From Candidatus Latescibacterota bacterium (GTDB lineage: Bacteria > Latescibacterota > UBA2968 > GCA-2709665): 8,331 bases of DNA. Positions 1 through 6,631 of the stretch are shown in pieces. Numbering within the stretch: the stretch's first letter is position 1; each line of letters starts with the position of its first letter. The translations under genes and the position numbers were made by a program. The notes below the pieces were generated by a model. That model searched no databases. It worked only from the letters and a program-made list of their open reading frames with translations, and was not told the DNA's origin. The stretch covers positions 1-8,331 of the forward strand of contig JASLMQ010000034.1 in assembly GCA_030746455.1 (NCBI GenBank), in the 5' to 3' direction.

Positions 1-5
1 CGAGG

Positions 6-28
6 GGGAGGGGCTACTCACCCCTCTC
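6..28 (-). terminator. Possible hairpin 3' of the ferritin-VIT gene
   Basis: Bases 8-13 (GAGGGG) pair with 21-26 (CCCCTC) around a 7-base loop, and the stem can extend to 6-28 with one G-T pair. It lies about 40 bases past the stop of the minus-strand ferritin-VIT gene. No T-run follows on the minus strand, so it does not qualify as a classical intrinsic terminator. The window edge hides what follows. Confidence 0.3.
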
Positions 29-35
29 TACTCTA

Positions 36-50
36 CCGTATTTCGTAGTT
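36..50 (-). repeat. Degenerate copy of the AACCACAG-type 3' repeat
   Basis: The minus strand reads AACTACGAAATACGG, starting 17 bases after the ferritin-VIT stop codon. It matches the head and second unit of the clearer copies at 1737-1766 and 7780-7810 in layout, but with several mismatches. It is listed because position and orientation match the other copies; on sequence alone it would be weak. Confidence 0.35.
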
Positions 51-67
51 ACGCTCTTGACTCTCCC

Positions 68-940
68 TCAGACATCAACCCCCAGGAACGCCCGCACAAG
101 GTATCCCACCAGGAAGCTCAGGGAGGCCACGGCGACGCACAGGCCCGCCATCTCCAGGAAACGGGACCGGAAGCTCATATCCGTCGCGACAGCCATGTAG
201 CTGTTGAAGACCGCGATGATCAGAATCGCGGTGCCCATGGTGCAGCCGAGAGACCAGTATGGGCTTCCGAGGAAGAGGTAGGGCACGACGAGCAGGAGCA
301 CGGTCACGATGTAGGCGCTGCCCGTGTAGAACGCCGCCCTGAACGGGCTGTCCGTCGTCCCCTCGGCCTTGGTGGAGAGGTACTCGGACGCCGCCATCGA
401 CATGGCCGCCGCAATGCCCGTGATCAGTCCCGTCAGGGCAATCAGCCGGTTGTTTCGCAGGGCCAGCGTGAGCCCCGCAAGCGCCCCTGTCAACTCCACA
501 AGCGCATCGCTCAGGCCCAACACGATGGAGCCCGTGTAGCGCAGCCGCTGCTCGTCCAGGAAGCCAAGGATCGTGTGCTCGTGCTCGGCTTCCGACCGGA
601 TCAGCTCGTCGACCTCGGGAACGTGATCGCGCATGCGCTCGTACTGGCGCTGCGCGTTTCCTTCGCCCTTCTCCATCAGCTTGCAGCCGAAGGTAAGTCC
701 CAGGAGCCGGCTGATCAGATAGTGCTTCCAAATGCTCAGCCTGCTTGGCCGGACGGCCTCCCCCGTCATCCCCTCCCAGAACCGCGAATGTTCGAGCTCG
801 TCGTTCGCGATCCTCTCGAGGGCCTGCCGGTTCTGAGGGCTCTTCGCCGCCCGGGCAAGAAGCAGGTACACGTGGTACTCGGTGATCTCGTTCCTCTGGA
901 AGGCGAGCATCCGGCGGCGGATTTCCTTCGCGCTGTCCAT
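68..940 (-). CDS. Ferritin-like domain fused to VIT1/CCC1 membrane transporter (MbfA-like)
   Basis: A 290-residue protein with two parts. Residues about 10-130 form a ferritin/rubrerythrin-like four-helix domain with di-iron type carboxylates and histidines: E18/E21, E48xxH51 (in DELEH), E93 and E117xxH120/E119xxH122. Residues about 137-285 are hydrophobic with five likely membrane segments (about 137-160, 165-187, 206-225, 231-251, 262-285), and the GLSDALVELTGALAGL stretch is typical of the VIT1/CCC1 family. This architecture is that of MbfA (membrane-bound ferritin A), known in alpha-proteobacteria as an iron (and manganese) exporter whose ferritin-like domain faces the cytoplasm. I infer iron or manganese efflux or detoxification. 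AGGAGA just before the ATG supports the start. It is the last gene of the minus-strand run, 54 bp after the Cys-rich gene. An erythrin-VIT protein of unknown direction of transport is the alternative. Confidence 0.88.
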   Translation of the reverse strand: MDSAKEIRRRMLAFQRNEITEYHVYLLLARAAKSPQNRQALERIANDELEHSRFWEGMTGEAVRPSRLSIWKHYLISRLLGLTFGCKLMEKGEGNAQRQYERMRDHVPEVDELIRSEAEHEHTILGFLDEQRLRYTGSIVLGLSDALVELTGALAGLTLALRNNRLIALTGLITGIAAAMSMAASEYLSTKAEGTTDSPFRAAFYTGSAYIVTVLLLVVPYLFLGSPYWSLGCTMGTAILIIAVFNSYMAVATDMSFRSRFLEMAGLCVAVASLSFLVGYLVRAFLGVDV

Positions 941-994
941 GTTCTCCTGTCACGTGTCTGTCGGCCGCTGGTGGCGATAGCGGGGACGAGGCCC

Positions 995-1162
995 TCACCG
1001 CAGACAGGCCGGCTTGTTACCCTTGGCGCGGTGGTTCAGCACGCACTCGCAGCAGATCCCCCGCCGCTCACAGTCGGTGCTCTCACAGGGGCAGTTCGCG
1101 AGGTTCCTCTCGTATCCGGGGCAGTCCTTCACCATCACAAGCATGGTGCTCTGCTCAGCCAT
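995..1162 (-). CDS. Small Cys-rich protein (DUF6485-like), 55 residues
   Basis: Reading the minus strand from the ATG at 1162 to the TGA at 995-997 gives 55 residues with eight cysteines (C14, C24, C26, C31, C37, C38, C40, C53) and one histidine (H44). The spacing CPC...DC...GICCEC followed by NHRAKGNKPACLR resembles the small DUF6485 family as I remember it, whose members carry a CxC, a CCxC and a C-terminal PAC motif. The arrangement suggests a zinc-ribbon-like or metal-cluster fold, but no function is known to me. GGGGGACGGAG lies just upstream of the ATG; M7 or M10 are possible alternative starts. It sits 18 bp after the MOSC gene and 54 bp before the ferritin-VIT gene, which fits a shared transcript and a metal or redox role (inference). 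Confidence 0.8.
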   Translation of the reverse strand: MAEQSTMLVMVKDCPGYERNLANCPCESTDCERRGICCECVLNHRAKGNKPACLR

Positions 1163-1180
1163 TTCTCCGTCCCCCTTTGC

Positions 1181-1729
1181 CTATTCCACCTTGCCGATGG
1201 TGTCGCCCACGCTGACGGTCCCCGGTTCGATCACCTTCGCGAACACGCCCCGCAGACGCAGATCCGTCCGTTCCTTCGCATTGATGTAACCCAGCGCGTC
1301 CTTGCCGTATCGCGCCAGGAACTTCTTGCAGCCCGGGTGCGGCACCTCGGTCACCTCGAGCACCACCTCCCCGAGGGTGAGACGCTGCCCCACCGGGAGG
1401 TTCTCCACGCCAAGGTCCAGGTCGACGATGAGGTTGTCACCCGCCAACGGCCACCTCTCCTTGTCCGGCGCAATCAGGTCGAGCACCCGCACGTTCATCA
1501 GCGATACCTGACCGCGCGGGTCAGGCGGCTTCTCTTCTGTGCCCGATCTGCTCCATCTGTCCCCGTCCACACCTCCCTCGGACGTGAGGTGCGCCTCCTG
1601 CAGCGCCTTCCGCTGGTCGCTCTCCGGGCGTATGAAGATCGCCTCTATCCTTCCCGCGTCCTTCGGTGACGCCGCGACGTGGGCCATCCCGGCCTCAATC
1701 TCCGACGCGCTGATCATATCTCCACCCAT
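1181..1729 (-). CDS. MOSC-domain protein
   Basis: A 182-residue single-domain MOSC protein (the C-terminal domain family of molybdenum cofactor sulfurase). Family marks visible are GGVDGDRW (52-59), the QVSLMNVRVLDLI strand-helix (about 74-86), AGDNL (96-100), the conserved cysteine C134 in HPGCKKF, LRGVFAKVIEPG (about 159-170) and VGDTI near the end. MOSC proteins bind or transfer sulfur or act on Mo-cofactor-linked reductions; stand-alone YiiM-like members are implicated in reducing N-hydroxylated compounds. The exact substrate cannot be read here. AGAGGAGAG five bases before the ATG supports this start, and that ribosome-binding site is part of a repeat (see 1737-1766). A second ATG at codon 5 is less well spaced. 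No molybdoenzyme gene is nearby, so the partner, if any, is elsewhere. The protein has no signal peptide or membrane segment. Confidence 0.88.
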   Translation of the reverse strand: MGGDMISASEIEAGMAHVAASPKDAGRIEAIFIRPESDQRKALQEAHLTSEGGVDGDRWSRSGTEEKPPDPRGQVSLMNVRVLDLIAPDKERWPLAGDNLIVDLDLGVENLPVGQRLTLGEVVLEVTEVPHPGCKKFLARYGKDALGYINAKERTDLRLRGVFAKVIEPGTVSVGDTIGKVE

Positions 1730-1734
1730 GGTCT

Positions 1735-1738
1735 CTCC
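1735..1738 (-). promoter_or_regulatory. Ribosome-binding site of the MOSC gene, inside repeat end
   Basis: The minus strand reads GGAG five bases before the ATG at 1729, within AGAGGAGAG. The upstream half comes from the final CACAGAGG unit of the repeat at 1737-1766, so the repeat and the translation start overlap. Confidence 0.6.
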
Positions 1739-1766
1739 TCTGTGATCTCCGTGTTCGCTGTGGTTA
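1737..1766 (-). repeat. AACCACAG-type short repeat, copy 3' of the amidohydrolase gene
   Basis: On the minus strand a head AACCACAG is followed by CACGG and CACAG units spaced 9 bases apart (CACAG-CGAA-CACGG, then AGAT-CACAGAGG). The head starts 19 bases after the amidohydrolase stop at 1786. The last unit runs into the AGAGGAGAG ribosome-binding site of the MOSC gene. The same design is seen at 6601-6631 and 7780-7810. Confidence 0.7.
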
Positions 1767-1785
1767 CACGTCCTCTCAATCCAGG

Positions 1786-2538
1786 CTACAATTTGAGGAT
1801 TCGCGCAATGGTATTCCAGAAGATATTCTCCTTGTCCTTCTCAGGGATTGGCAGTGACCGTATACGCTCGATCTCCACCGTCGCGAACTCCACCTCGGTC
1901 GTATGGTCGTAGGGATACGGGCCATCCACCGCGAAGACGATACGATCCGACCCCACCTTGCGCACGGCCTCGGGAACCGCCCACGGCAGCAGCACCCCGC
2001 TGGTGTCGAGCACCGCGTTCTCGTGCTCGACTGCCAGAGCGATCTGGTTCTCCACCACGTTCCGGTCCGTGCAGAGGTATCTCCCGAAGTGGGCCATGAT
2101 GATGGTTGTCTTGGGAAAGGACTTCAGGATGCGGCGCGCCGCGTCGATCCGTCCGCCGAAGTCGACCAGGCAAGGCACACCATAGCCAGCGGCCAGCTCG
2201 AAGACCGGATCGATGATATAGTCAGTCAGGCTCACCTCTCCCACGTGCATCTTGATGCCGCGGAACCCGAGGTCCCGCACACCCCGTTCAATATGCACGA
2301 TAGCCGAATCGGCGATGTGCGGCAGGGCGTATGCATAGGGGATCAGCCGGTCCGGGAACCTCTGTGCCGCTTCGTGGGCCATACTCGTCGCGTGCTCAGA
2401 GGTCGTGGACATCGCGAAGACCACCGACTTGTCGATTCCCGCCTCGTCCATGATCTCGACGATCCGTGCGGGATCGTATTCGGTCCGATAGACGTTGCCG
2501 TGCTTGAGGTGGCAGTGCGAATCGCAGATCCTTGCCAT
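1786..2538 (-). CDS. Amidohydrolase_2-type TIM-barrel metal-dependent hydrolase
   Basis: A 250-residue protein of the amidohydrolase superfamily (COG2159/ACMSD-like fold). Visible marks are the N-terminal HxH (H8, H10 in CDSHCHL), GIKMHVG (94-100), H150 in IIMAHFGR and D205 in FAVDGPY, which fit the metal and catalytic positions. The third metal position, usually a histidine in an HxG context, appears as D126 in LVDFGGR. The reaction is probably hydrolysis or decarboxylation of a small acid or lactone; a sugar lactonase role is attractive next to an acid-sugar enzyme but is inference. Start choice: GGGAGG at 2548-2553 abuts an upstream in-frame ATG (2545-2547), leaving no spacing, whereas the ATG at 2536-2538 lies nine bases further, so I use the latter; the longer form would be 253 residues. 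It follows the enolase-superfamily gene by 53 bp and is probably cotranscribed. No signal peptide. Confidence 0.85.
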   Translation of the reverse strand: MARICDSHCHLKHGNVYRTEYDPARIVEIMDEAGIDKSVVFAMSTTSEHATSMAHEAAQRFPDRLIPYAYALPHIADSAIVHIERGVRDLGFRGIKMHVGEVSLTDYIIDPVFELAAGYGVPCLVDFGGRIDAARRILKSFPKTTIIMAHFGRYLCTDRNVVENQIALAVEHENAVLDTSGVLLPWAVPEAVRKVGSDRIVFAVDGPYPYDHTTEVEFATVEIERIRSLPIPEKDKENIFWNTIARILKL

Positions 2539-2547
2539 GGACAGCAT

Positions 2548-2553
2548 CCTCCC
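2548..2553 (-). promoter_or_regulatory. Ribosome-binding site deciding the amidohydrolase start
   Basis: The minus strand reads GGGAGG here. It touches the first possible ATG (2545-2547) directly, which is too close, and lies nine bases from the second ATG (2536-2538). This favours the shorter protein beginning MARICDSHCHL. Confidence 0.55.
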
Positions 2554-2591
2554 GATGGATTCTCTGCAGTGTCACATCCTGCGCTGGAGCT

Positions 2592-3752
2592 TCACTCGAC
2601 TCTCTTGGCGCCCTCCACAATCGCCCGTATGTCCCTGACCCCCGTGCCAGGTCCATTCGGCACGGACAGGGATCCATCTCGGATCTCCAGCGCCGGATCG
2701 AACCAGTCGCAGTACCGCTCGATGCCCCGCTTGTACTCCTGATACCGCCCGATGTCCGGGGTGTAGGACGCGAAGTGCAGCATGTACATGAACCCGAGGC
2801 CGCCCGAGATGTGCACCGTCGTAGGCATCCCGAGGACCTCCGCCATCCGGGCGACGCGGGTCGACCGGATGAGACCGCCATAGTAGTGGAGGTCGGGCTG
2901 GACGATGTCCACGCCCCGGTTGGCGATCATCCATCGGAACCGGCGCTGGCTCGACTCCTGTTCGCCGCCCGAGACCGGGATGTCCAGCGCGTCGGCAACG
3001 GCCTTGGTATTCTCGAGGTGATCGAAGGGGCAGGGCTCCTCGAAATACACGGCTCCGATCTGTTCCAGCATGCGGCCGACCTCGATGGCAAGAGGGGGGT
3101 CGTAGGAGCTGTTGGAGTCCGCGTGGATGTCGATCCCGTCGCCCAGGACCTCGCGCGAGCGCCGGATGAGCGTCTCCGTTCGGCCGGGCGAGGCGTCCTT
3201 GTTCCGGCTCATGCGTCCCCCGATCCGGAACTTGACGGCCTTTGCCCCGGTCTCATCGACCAGGCTCTGCAGGTAGTCGACTTCCTCCTCCGGCGTGCTG
3301 TCCCGGCGCCCGCTCGCCACGTAGAACGGGACCCACTCTCGGACCGCCCCACCCATGAGCTCCGCGATCGACTTGCCAGCGATCCTGCCCAGCATGTCAA
3401 GCAACGCGAACTCGACCCAGGCGACAGGGCACCAGAGCGCCTGACCCAGGAGCTTGTAGTTGCTGCTATGTCGATATACGCCCCACAGGTGCGCCTCGAG
3501 GTCGCGCGCATCCTTGCCGATGAAGTAAGGCGTCACCAACAGGTTCAGAATGGGATGGAGGTAGGGTGCTCGGCCGTTCGTAAAGGCCAGACCCTCCGCC
3601 CCGTCCGTGGATCGCGCGAGCACGTAGTACTCACGGTCTTTTCTCAGCAGCTGGATCGACTCGATCGCCACCGGCGCATCCAGCCCGTCCAGCTTCAGGA
3701 CGGGGGCGTCGGCGGCCCGGTCCAACGCCTCGACACTTGGGTCCGTGCTCAC
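2592..3752 (-). CDS. Enolase superfamily protein, mandelate racemase/muconate lactonizing subgroup
   Basis: A 386-residue protein, the usual length of the family, with an N-terminal capping domain (about 28-145) and a C-terminal barrel. Barrel residues: K174-F-R176, metal ligands D212 (HADSN), E238 (YFEEP) and E264 (GGEQ), then D287 (QPDLH) and H314 (TTVHISGG). The intervals 26, 26, 23 and 27 residues are those of mandelate racemase D195, E221, E247, D270 and H297, so a His-Asp dyad is present. The general reaction is Mg-dependent proton abstraction alpha to a carboxylate, typically dehydration or epimerisation of a sugar acid. The second lysine of the usual KxK is arginine here. Start: GTG at 3750-3752 with GGAGGAGG six bases upstream; the open frame continues to 3914, but that part is low-quality and unsupported. 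It is first in the minus-strand run, divergent from the lyase gene. The substrate cannot be named. Confidence 0.88.
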   Translation of the reverse strand: MSTDPSVEALDRAADAPVLKLDGLDAPVAIESIQLLRKDREYYVLARSTDGAEGLAFTNGRAPYLHPILNLLVTPYFIGKDARDLEAHLWGVYRHSSNYKLLGQALWCPVAWVEFALLDMLGRIAGKSIAELMGGAVREWVPFYVASGRRDSTPEEEVDYLQSLVDETGAKAVKFRIGGRMSRNKDASPGRTETLIRRSREVLGDGIDIHADSNSSYDPPLAIEVGRMLEQIGAVYFEEPCPFDHLENTKAVADALDIPVSGGEQESSQRRFRWMIANRGVDIVQPDLHYYGGLIRSTRVARMAEVLGMPTTVHISGGLGFMYMLHFASYTPDIGRYQEYKRGIERYCDWFDPALEIRDGSLSVPNGPGTGVRDIRAIVEGAKRVE

Positions 3753-3758
3753 AGATTG

Positions 3759-3766
3759 CCTCCTCC
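3759..3766 (-). promoter_or_regulatory. Strong ribosome-binding site fixing the GTG start at 3752
   Basis: The minus strand reads GGAGGAGG six bases before the GTG at 3750-3752. This sets the start of the enolase-superfamily gene well inside the longer open frame that reaches 3914. Confidence 0.75.
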
Positions 3767-3870
3767 ATTTCGTGCCATGATAAGCCGGTTGAGCGTCTGA
3801 ACCAAATGGTCTGTGCGCAGGGCATTCAGGTTCCCCGGGCCTTGCCTGTGGGCGACGTAAGTACTGGTGT

Positions 3871-3899
3871 TTCCGGCCGAGACGCCGTACACTTCCGGC
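3871..3899. promoter_or_regulatory. TTCCGGC direct repeat, possible regulator site
   Basis: TTCCGGC occurs at 3871-3877 and 3893-3899, 22 bp apart, about two helical turns, 44-72 bp upstream of the lyase start. Same-face spacing fits a dimeric regulator, but the motif is short and GC-rich, so chance is a real alternative. Confidence 0.2.
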
Positions 3900-3931
3900 A
3901 GTTCCACACACCATATCGATGCCGCATCAAG

Positions 3932-3938
3932 GGAGGAG
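3932..3938 (+). promoter_or_regulatory. Ribosome-binding site fixing the lyase start at 3943
   Basis: GGAGGAG ends four bases before the ATG at 3943-3945. It selects the protein beginning MSLYDALTQRG over the in-frame ATG at 3919, which would add eight residues. Confidence 0.75.
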
Positions 3939-3942
3939 TCCT

Positions 3943-6582
3943 ATGTCCCTGTATGACGCACTCACGCAGCGCGGGTATTGCTTCCGGCAGCACCTGGAGG
4001 AAGAGGGGTGGACCGTACGCAAGCTCACGGTGGTGGATCTAGACGACACACAGCGCGACGCCCTCGAGAGGGACGGGATCCAGGGCCTCAAGAAGGCTCT
4101 CGACGCGCAGGACCTCTGGTCGTTCCCCGCGCTGGATATCGAGGCGCCTCTGCCGCGACACCGCGATGTCCTGCTCGCCGAGGGAAGAAAGCCCGCGGCC
4201 ACGGTGGTTGCCCCCGATGCCGAGCGAGAGATCGCGCAGGCGTTCGTCGACGCGGTCTCCGAAGAATCTGGCGTGGACCTCCCCCTTGTTGGGGACACGG
4301 AGGCCGACCCGAGTCTGTTGGAGGCAGGGCACGTCGTGGTGTTCGGCGGCGCCCACGAGAACCGGTTGGCGATGGACCTGGCCCTGCGATTCCAGACCTT
4401 CTTCGCCGATGCGATCGTGCCCGGGGAAGGCGGATGGTTGGTGACGACGCACGCGGGGCTGGATGGATCTGGACACGCGGTGGTGCAAGCGGCCACCTCC
4501 GAGTCCTGCCGGGACGAGGCCCTAGCCTGCCTCACCAAGGCGCTCTCCGGAGACGCAAATAGGGTCGTGCTGCGCCACATCCACCGCGTCAGCCCGGGAA
4601 ACGAGATGCGTGAACATTTCCCAACGTGGGAGGCCTTCGCGTCCGGTTTATCCAAGGGAATTCCCAGGTTCGAGGGGCAAGCGGTGGAGACACCGTCCGA
4701 ACTGGTGGCGCTCTCCGAGGTGATCGCGAAGGGGCTGGACAGCGGCGGGCCCGAGGTGAATCTGTACAACTCGGCGCCCATCGACATCGCCATAGGATGC
4801 GGACGCTACTACCAGCTGTCTGCGGACCCAAATGCCTTGCGGCTCTTTCGCGAGCTGCTGTTCCGGCTGGCCGACTACTACCTCAAGACGCCCGAGGGGG
4901 CGAGCTATCCCGCGGACCTGGACTTCCGGATCGGCCACCTGGTGCTCTACTTCTCGCGGTTGGAGCACGAGCCGGCGTTCACCGACGACGACCGGTTGAT
5001 CCTGGCCAACCTGCTGCTGGCGTGCGTGCGGTCCTCATACGAATACACCCGCAAGATCTGGCCGATCCAGCCGAACGCGCCCACACGGCACAACCACGAG
5101 ACATTTGCCGCGCGATCACTGATGATCGCATCCGAGTATTACGGCAGGTACGGCGTGGTGGAGGACGTATCGGATTGGCGGGAGCACACGGATGCCGTGT
5201 TCAGCGGGGGAATCTGGAACCGGTTTAAGCAGAAGGAGAACGCGAACACCTACGAACAGACGGCCTTCGAGCACGCCGCCAGCTACAGCGCATTCACCGG
5301 GCGACGGCTCGATCTGTTTGGCGAAGACTGCCTCAGGCAGGCCGCGATGCGTCAGGTGATCGCCAGCGATAACTACTTCCGGCCCGTGGATTACGGCGAC
5401 ACCAACCTGAGTCTGCGGAACGGCATCACGGACACGCTCGCGATACTCGCGTCCAGCCAGAAGGAGGACCCAACCCTCGTATGGTATGTCACTGAGATGT
5501 TCAGACGCGAGCACCACTACACAAGGTCGCCGAGCCAGGGCATCCCCGGCATACGGGCCGCCTGCGGAGAGACCGATTCCCCCAAAACGGGAGTATGGGA
5601 GCAAGCGCCGCTCGACCCGCGTTTCCGGGAGGAGTACTGCGGCGGCTTTCCCGAGGCTCACGCCTTCGATAAACTCGCGTTCCGCAGTGGGTGGGCAGAC
5701 GACGACCACTACCTGCTGTTCGAGGGCGTGGGAAATGGGAAGATCTCACACAGCCACAACGACGTGAACGGAATCGTGCGGCTCAACCATCTGGATCGGC
5801 ACTGGGTGGTGTCGAACGGGTATGGCAGGCGGGCAGGGGTGACGAACATCAACACGTCGTTCAACACGCGGGTACGCGGTCCCGAGGACCACAACATGCT
5901 CGTCCTGCTGAAGGACGGCGCCATCGTGGATGATCTGCCACCATGCAGCGGGCTGCTTCAGAAGGGCCAGGTCGGCGACCTCGCCTACGCGACCGGCGTC
6001 GTCGCAGGTTACGGTGGCGTGGACTGGTTCCGCACGCTGCTGGTGATGGCGGGTCGATTCGTCCTGGTGATCGACCGGGTCCACGTGGGCCGGCCCGGCT
6101 TGGAGGCCGCCCACATCGAGTGGAACTGCCCGGGGAGTGCGACTAGGGGCGAGGCGGGGTTCCGCCTGGACCAGCAGGGGGTCTACATGGATGTGAGCAG
6201 CGCGTCGGGCTGGGGGGCCAAGCAGGGGGTGACAGACCAGTCGGCGGACTGGAAGCGAACAACCGAGAGCGGGGCGTATCCCTACGCCTCGTTCCCCCTG
6301 ACCAAGCTGATGTTCCGCATGCCAGAGATCGAGGCCGGGGGATCGGCCTGCCTGGCAACGCTGCTTGCGGCCACGCGCGAGCCCGGGCCGATCTATCAGG
6401 TATCGGAACCGGCACCGGGCGAGGTGCGAATCGAGGACGACGATGAGGCGTTCTCTGGCCTGCGTATCGACGACCAGGATCTGTCCGTTCGGGGCGATGG
6501 GTCCGGACTCGAGGTCCGCTTCGCCGAGGTACCCGACGTGCCCGAATCCCTCCGCGCCTGGGCGGCCGCGCAGCGAGGTTAG
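3943..6582 (+). CDS. Heparinase II/III-like polysaccharide lyase family protein
   Basis: An 879-residue protein without a signal peptide or membrane segment. Residues about 270-540 are helix-rich with RHNHETFAARSLMIASEYYG (382-401) and a YEQ...FEHAASY stretch (437-448), which look like the alpha-toroid with its Asn-His and Tyr/His active-site positions. Residues about 570-870 match the heparinase II/III C-terminal beta-sandwich, with the family's HxHxD motif (H603, H605, D607 in ISHSHNDVNG) and WVVSNGYGRR (621-630). Candidate catalytic residues are N384/H385, Y437 or Y448, H444 and H603/H605 (inferred). Such enzymes eliminate at uronic-acid linkages, giving unsaturated sugars. The N-terminal 250 residues are an extra part: about 85-215 resemble an alpha/beta accessory domain (VVVFGGAHENRLAMD, GEGGWLVTTHAG). 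No known PL family is assigned with confidence; substrate unknown. It is transcribed alone on the plus strand, divergent from the sugar-acid enzyme gene. Confidence 0.85.
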   Translation: MSLYDALTQRGYCFRQHLEEEGWTVRKLTVVDLDDTQRDALERDGIQGLKKALDAQDLWSFPALDIEAPLPRHRDVLLAEGRKPAATVVAPDAEREIAQAFVDAVSEESGVDLPLVGDTEADPSLLEAGHVVVFGGAHENRLAMDLALRFQTFFADAIVPGEGGWLVTTHAGLDGSGHAVVQAATSESCRDEALACLTKALSGDANRVVLRHIHRVSPGNEMREHFPTWEAFASGLSKGIPRFEGQAVETPSELVALSEVIAKGLDSGGPEVNLYNSAPIDIAIGCGRYYQLSADPNALRLFRELLFRLADYYLKTPEGASYPADLDFRIGHLVLYFSRLEHEPAFTDDDRLILANLLLACVRSSYEYTRKIWPIQPNAPTRHNHETFAARSLMIASEYYGRYGVVEDVSDWREHTDAVFSGGIWNRFKQKENANTYEQTAFEHAASYSAFTGRRLDLFGEDCLRQAAMRQVIASDNYFRPVDYGDTNLSLRNGITDTLAILASSQKEDPTLVWYVTEMFRREHHYTRSPSQGIPGIRAACGETDSPKTGVWEQAPLDPRFREEYCGGFPEAHAFDKLAFRSGWADDDHYLLFEGVGNGKISHSHNDVNGIVRLNHLDRHWVVSNGYGRRAGVTNINTSFNTRVRGPEDHNMLVLLKDGAIVDDLPPCSGLLQKGQVGDLAYATGVVAGYGGVDWFRTLLVMAGRFVLVIDRVHVGRPGLEAAHIEWNCPGSATRGEAGFRLDQQGVYMDVSSASGWGAKQGVTDQSADWKRTTESGAYPYASFPLTKLMFRMPEIEAGGSACLATLLAATREPGPIYQVSEPAPGEVRIEDDDEAFSGLRIDDQDLSVRGDGSGLEVRFAEVPDVPESLRAWAAAQRG

Positions 6583-6600
6583 CCTCAAGACGTCAAGACC

Positions 6601-6631
6601 TTACCACCGATGCACACCGATGGACACCGAG
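6601..6631 (+). repeat. AACCACAG-type short repeat, copy 3' of the lyase gene
   Basis: After TTACCACCG the unit CACCG recurs every 10 bases: CACCG-ATGCA-CACCG, then ATGGA-CACCGAG. The ACCAC head begins 20 bases after the lyase stop and reads in the same direction as the gene. It corresponds unit for unit to the copy at 7780-7810, with CACCG in place of CACAG/CACGG. Confidence 0.7.

Larger units (their letters stand above)
3753..3942. other. Divergent intergenic region between the enolase-family and lyase genes
   Basis: A 190-bp spacer between two divergent starts, so promoters for both directions should lie here. I see no convincing -35/-10 pair for a housekeeping sigma factor. It contains ribosome-binding sites at both ends, a direct repeat of TTCCGGC at 3871-3877 and 3893-3899, and a short ACCA-AA-TGGT dyad near 3800. 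No small gene is supported in it. Confidence 0.5.

Noticed and set aside
941..994. A sixth repeat copy after the Cys-rich gene
   Set aside because: The minus strand has CCACCAG, ACAG and ACAGG pieces, but spacing and units do not line up with the other copies.
575..1669. 364-residue plus-strand open frame
   Set aside because: It runs antisense across the ferritin-VIT, Cys-rich and MOSC genes; its composition (Arg, His, Leu, Val-rich, no motifs) is that of a GC-rich shadow, and no gene-like start signal was recognised.
1903..2742. 279-residue plus-strand open frame
   Set aside because: Antisense shadow of the amidohydrolase gene, which has its HxH and other active-site marks.
2532..3800. 422-residue plus-strand open frame
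   Set aside because: Antisense of the enolase-superfamily gene, whose catalytic residues are all in place on the minus strand; the plus-strand product shows no recognisable domain.
3753..3914. 54-codon N-terminal extension of the enolase-superfamily gene
   Set aside because: The frame is open, but the extension is Arg/Pro/Gly-rich and unlike the family, and GGAGGAGG six bases before the GTG at 3752 marks the start.
5746..6588. 280-residue minus-strand open frame
   Set aside because: Antisense to the C-terminal heparinase domain, which carries the family HxHxD motif; low-complexity GC-driven translation.
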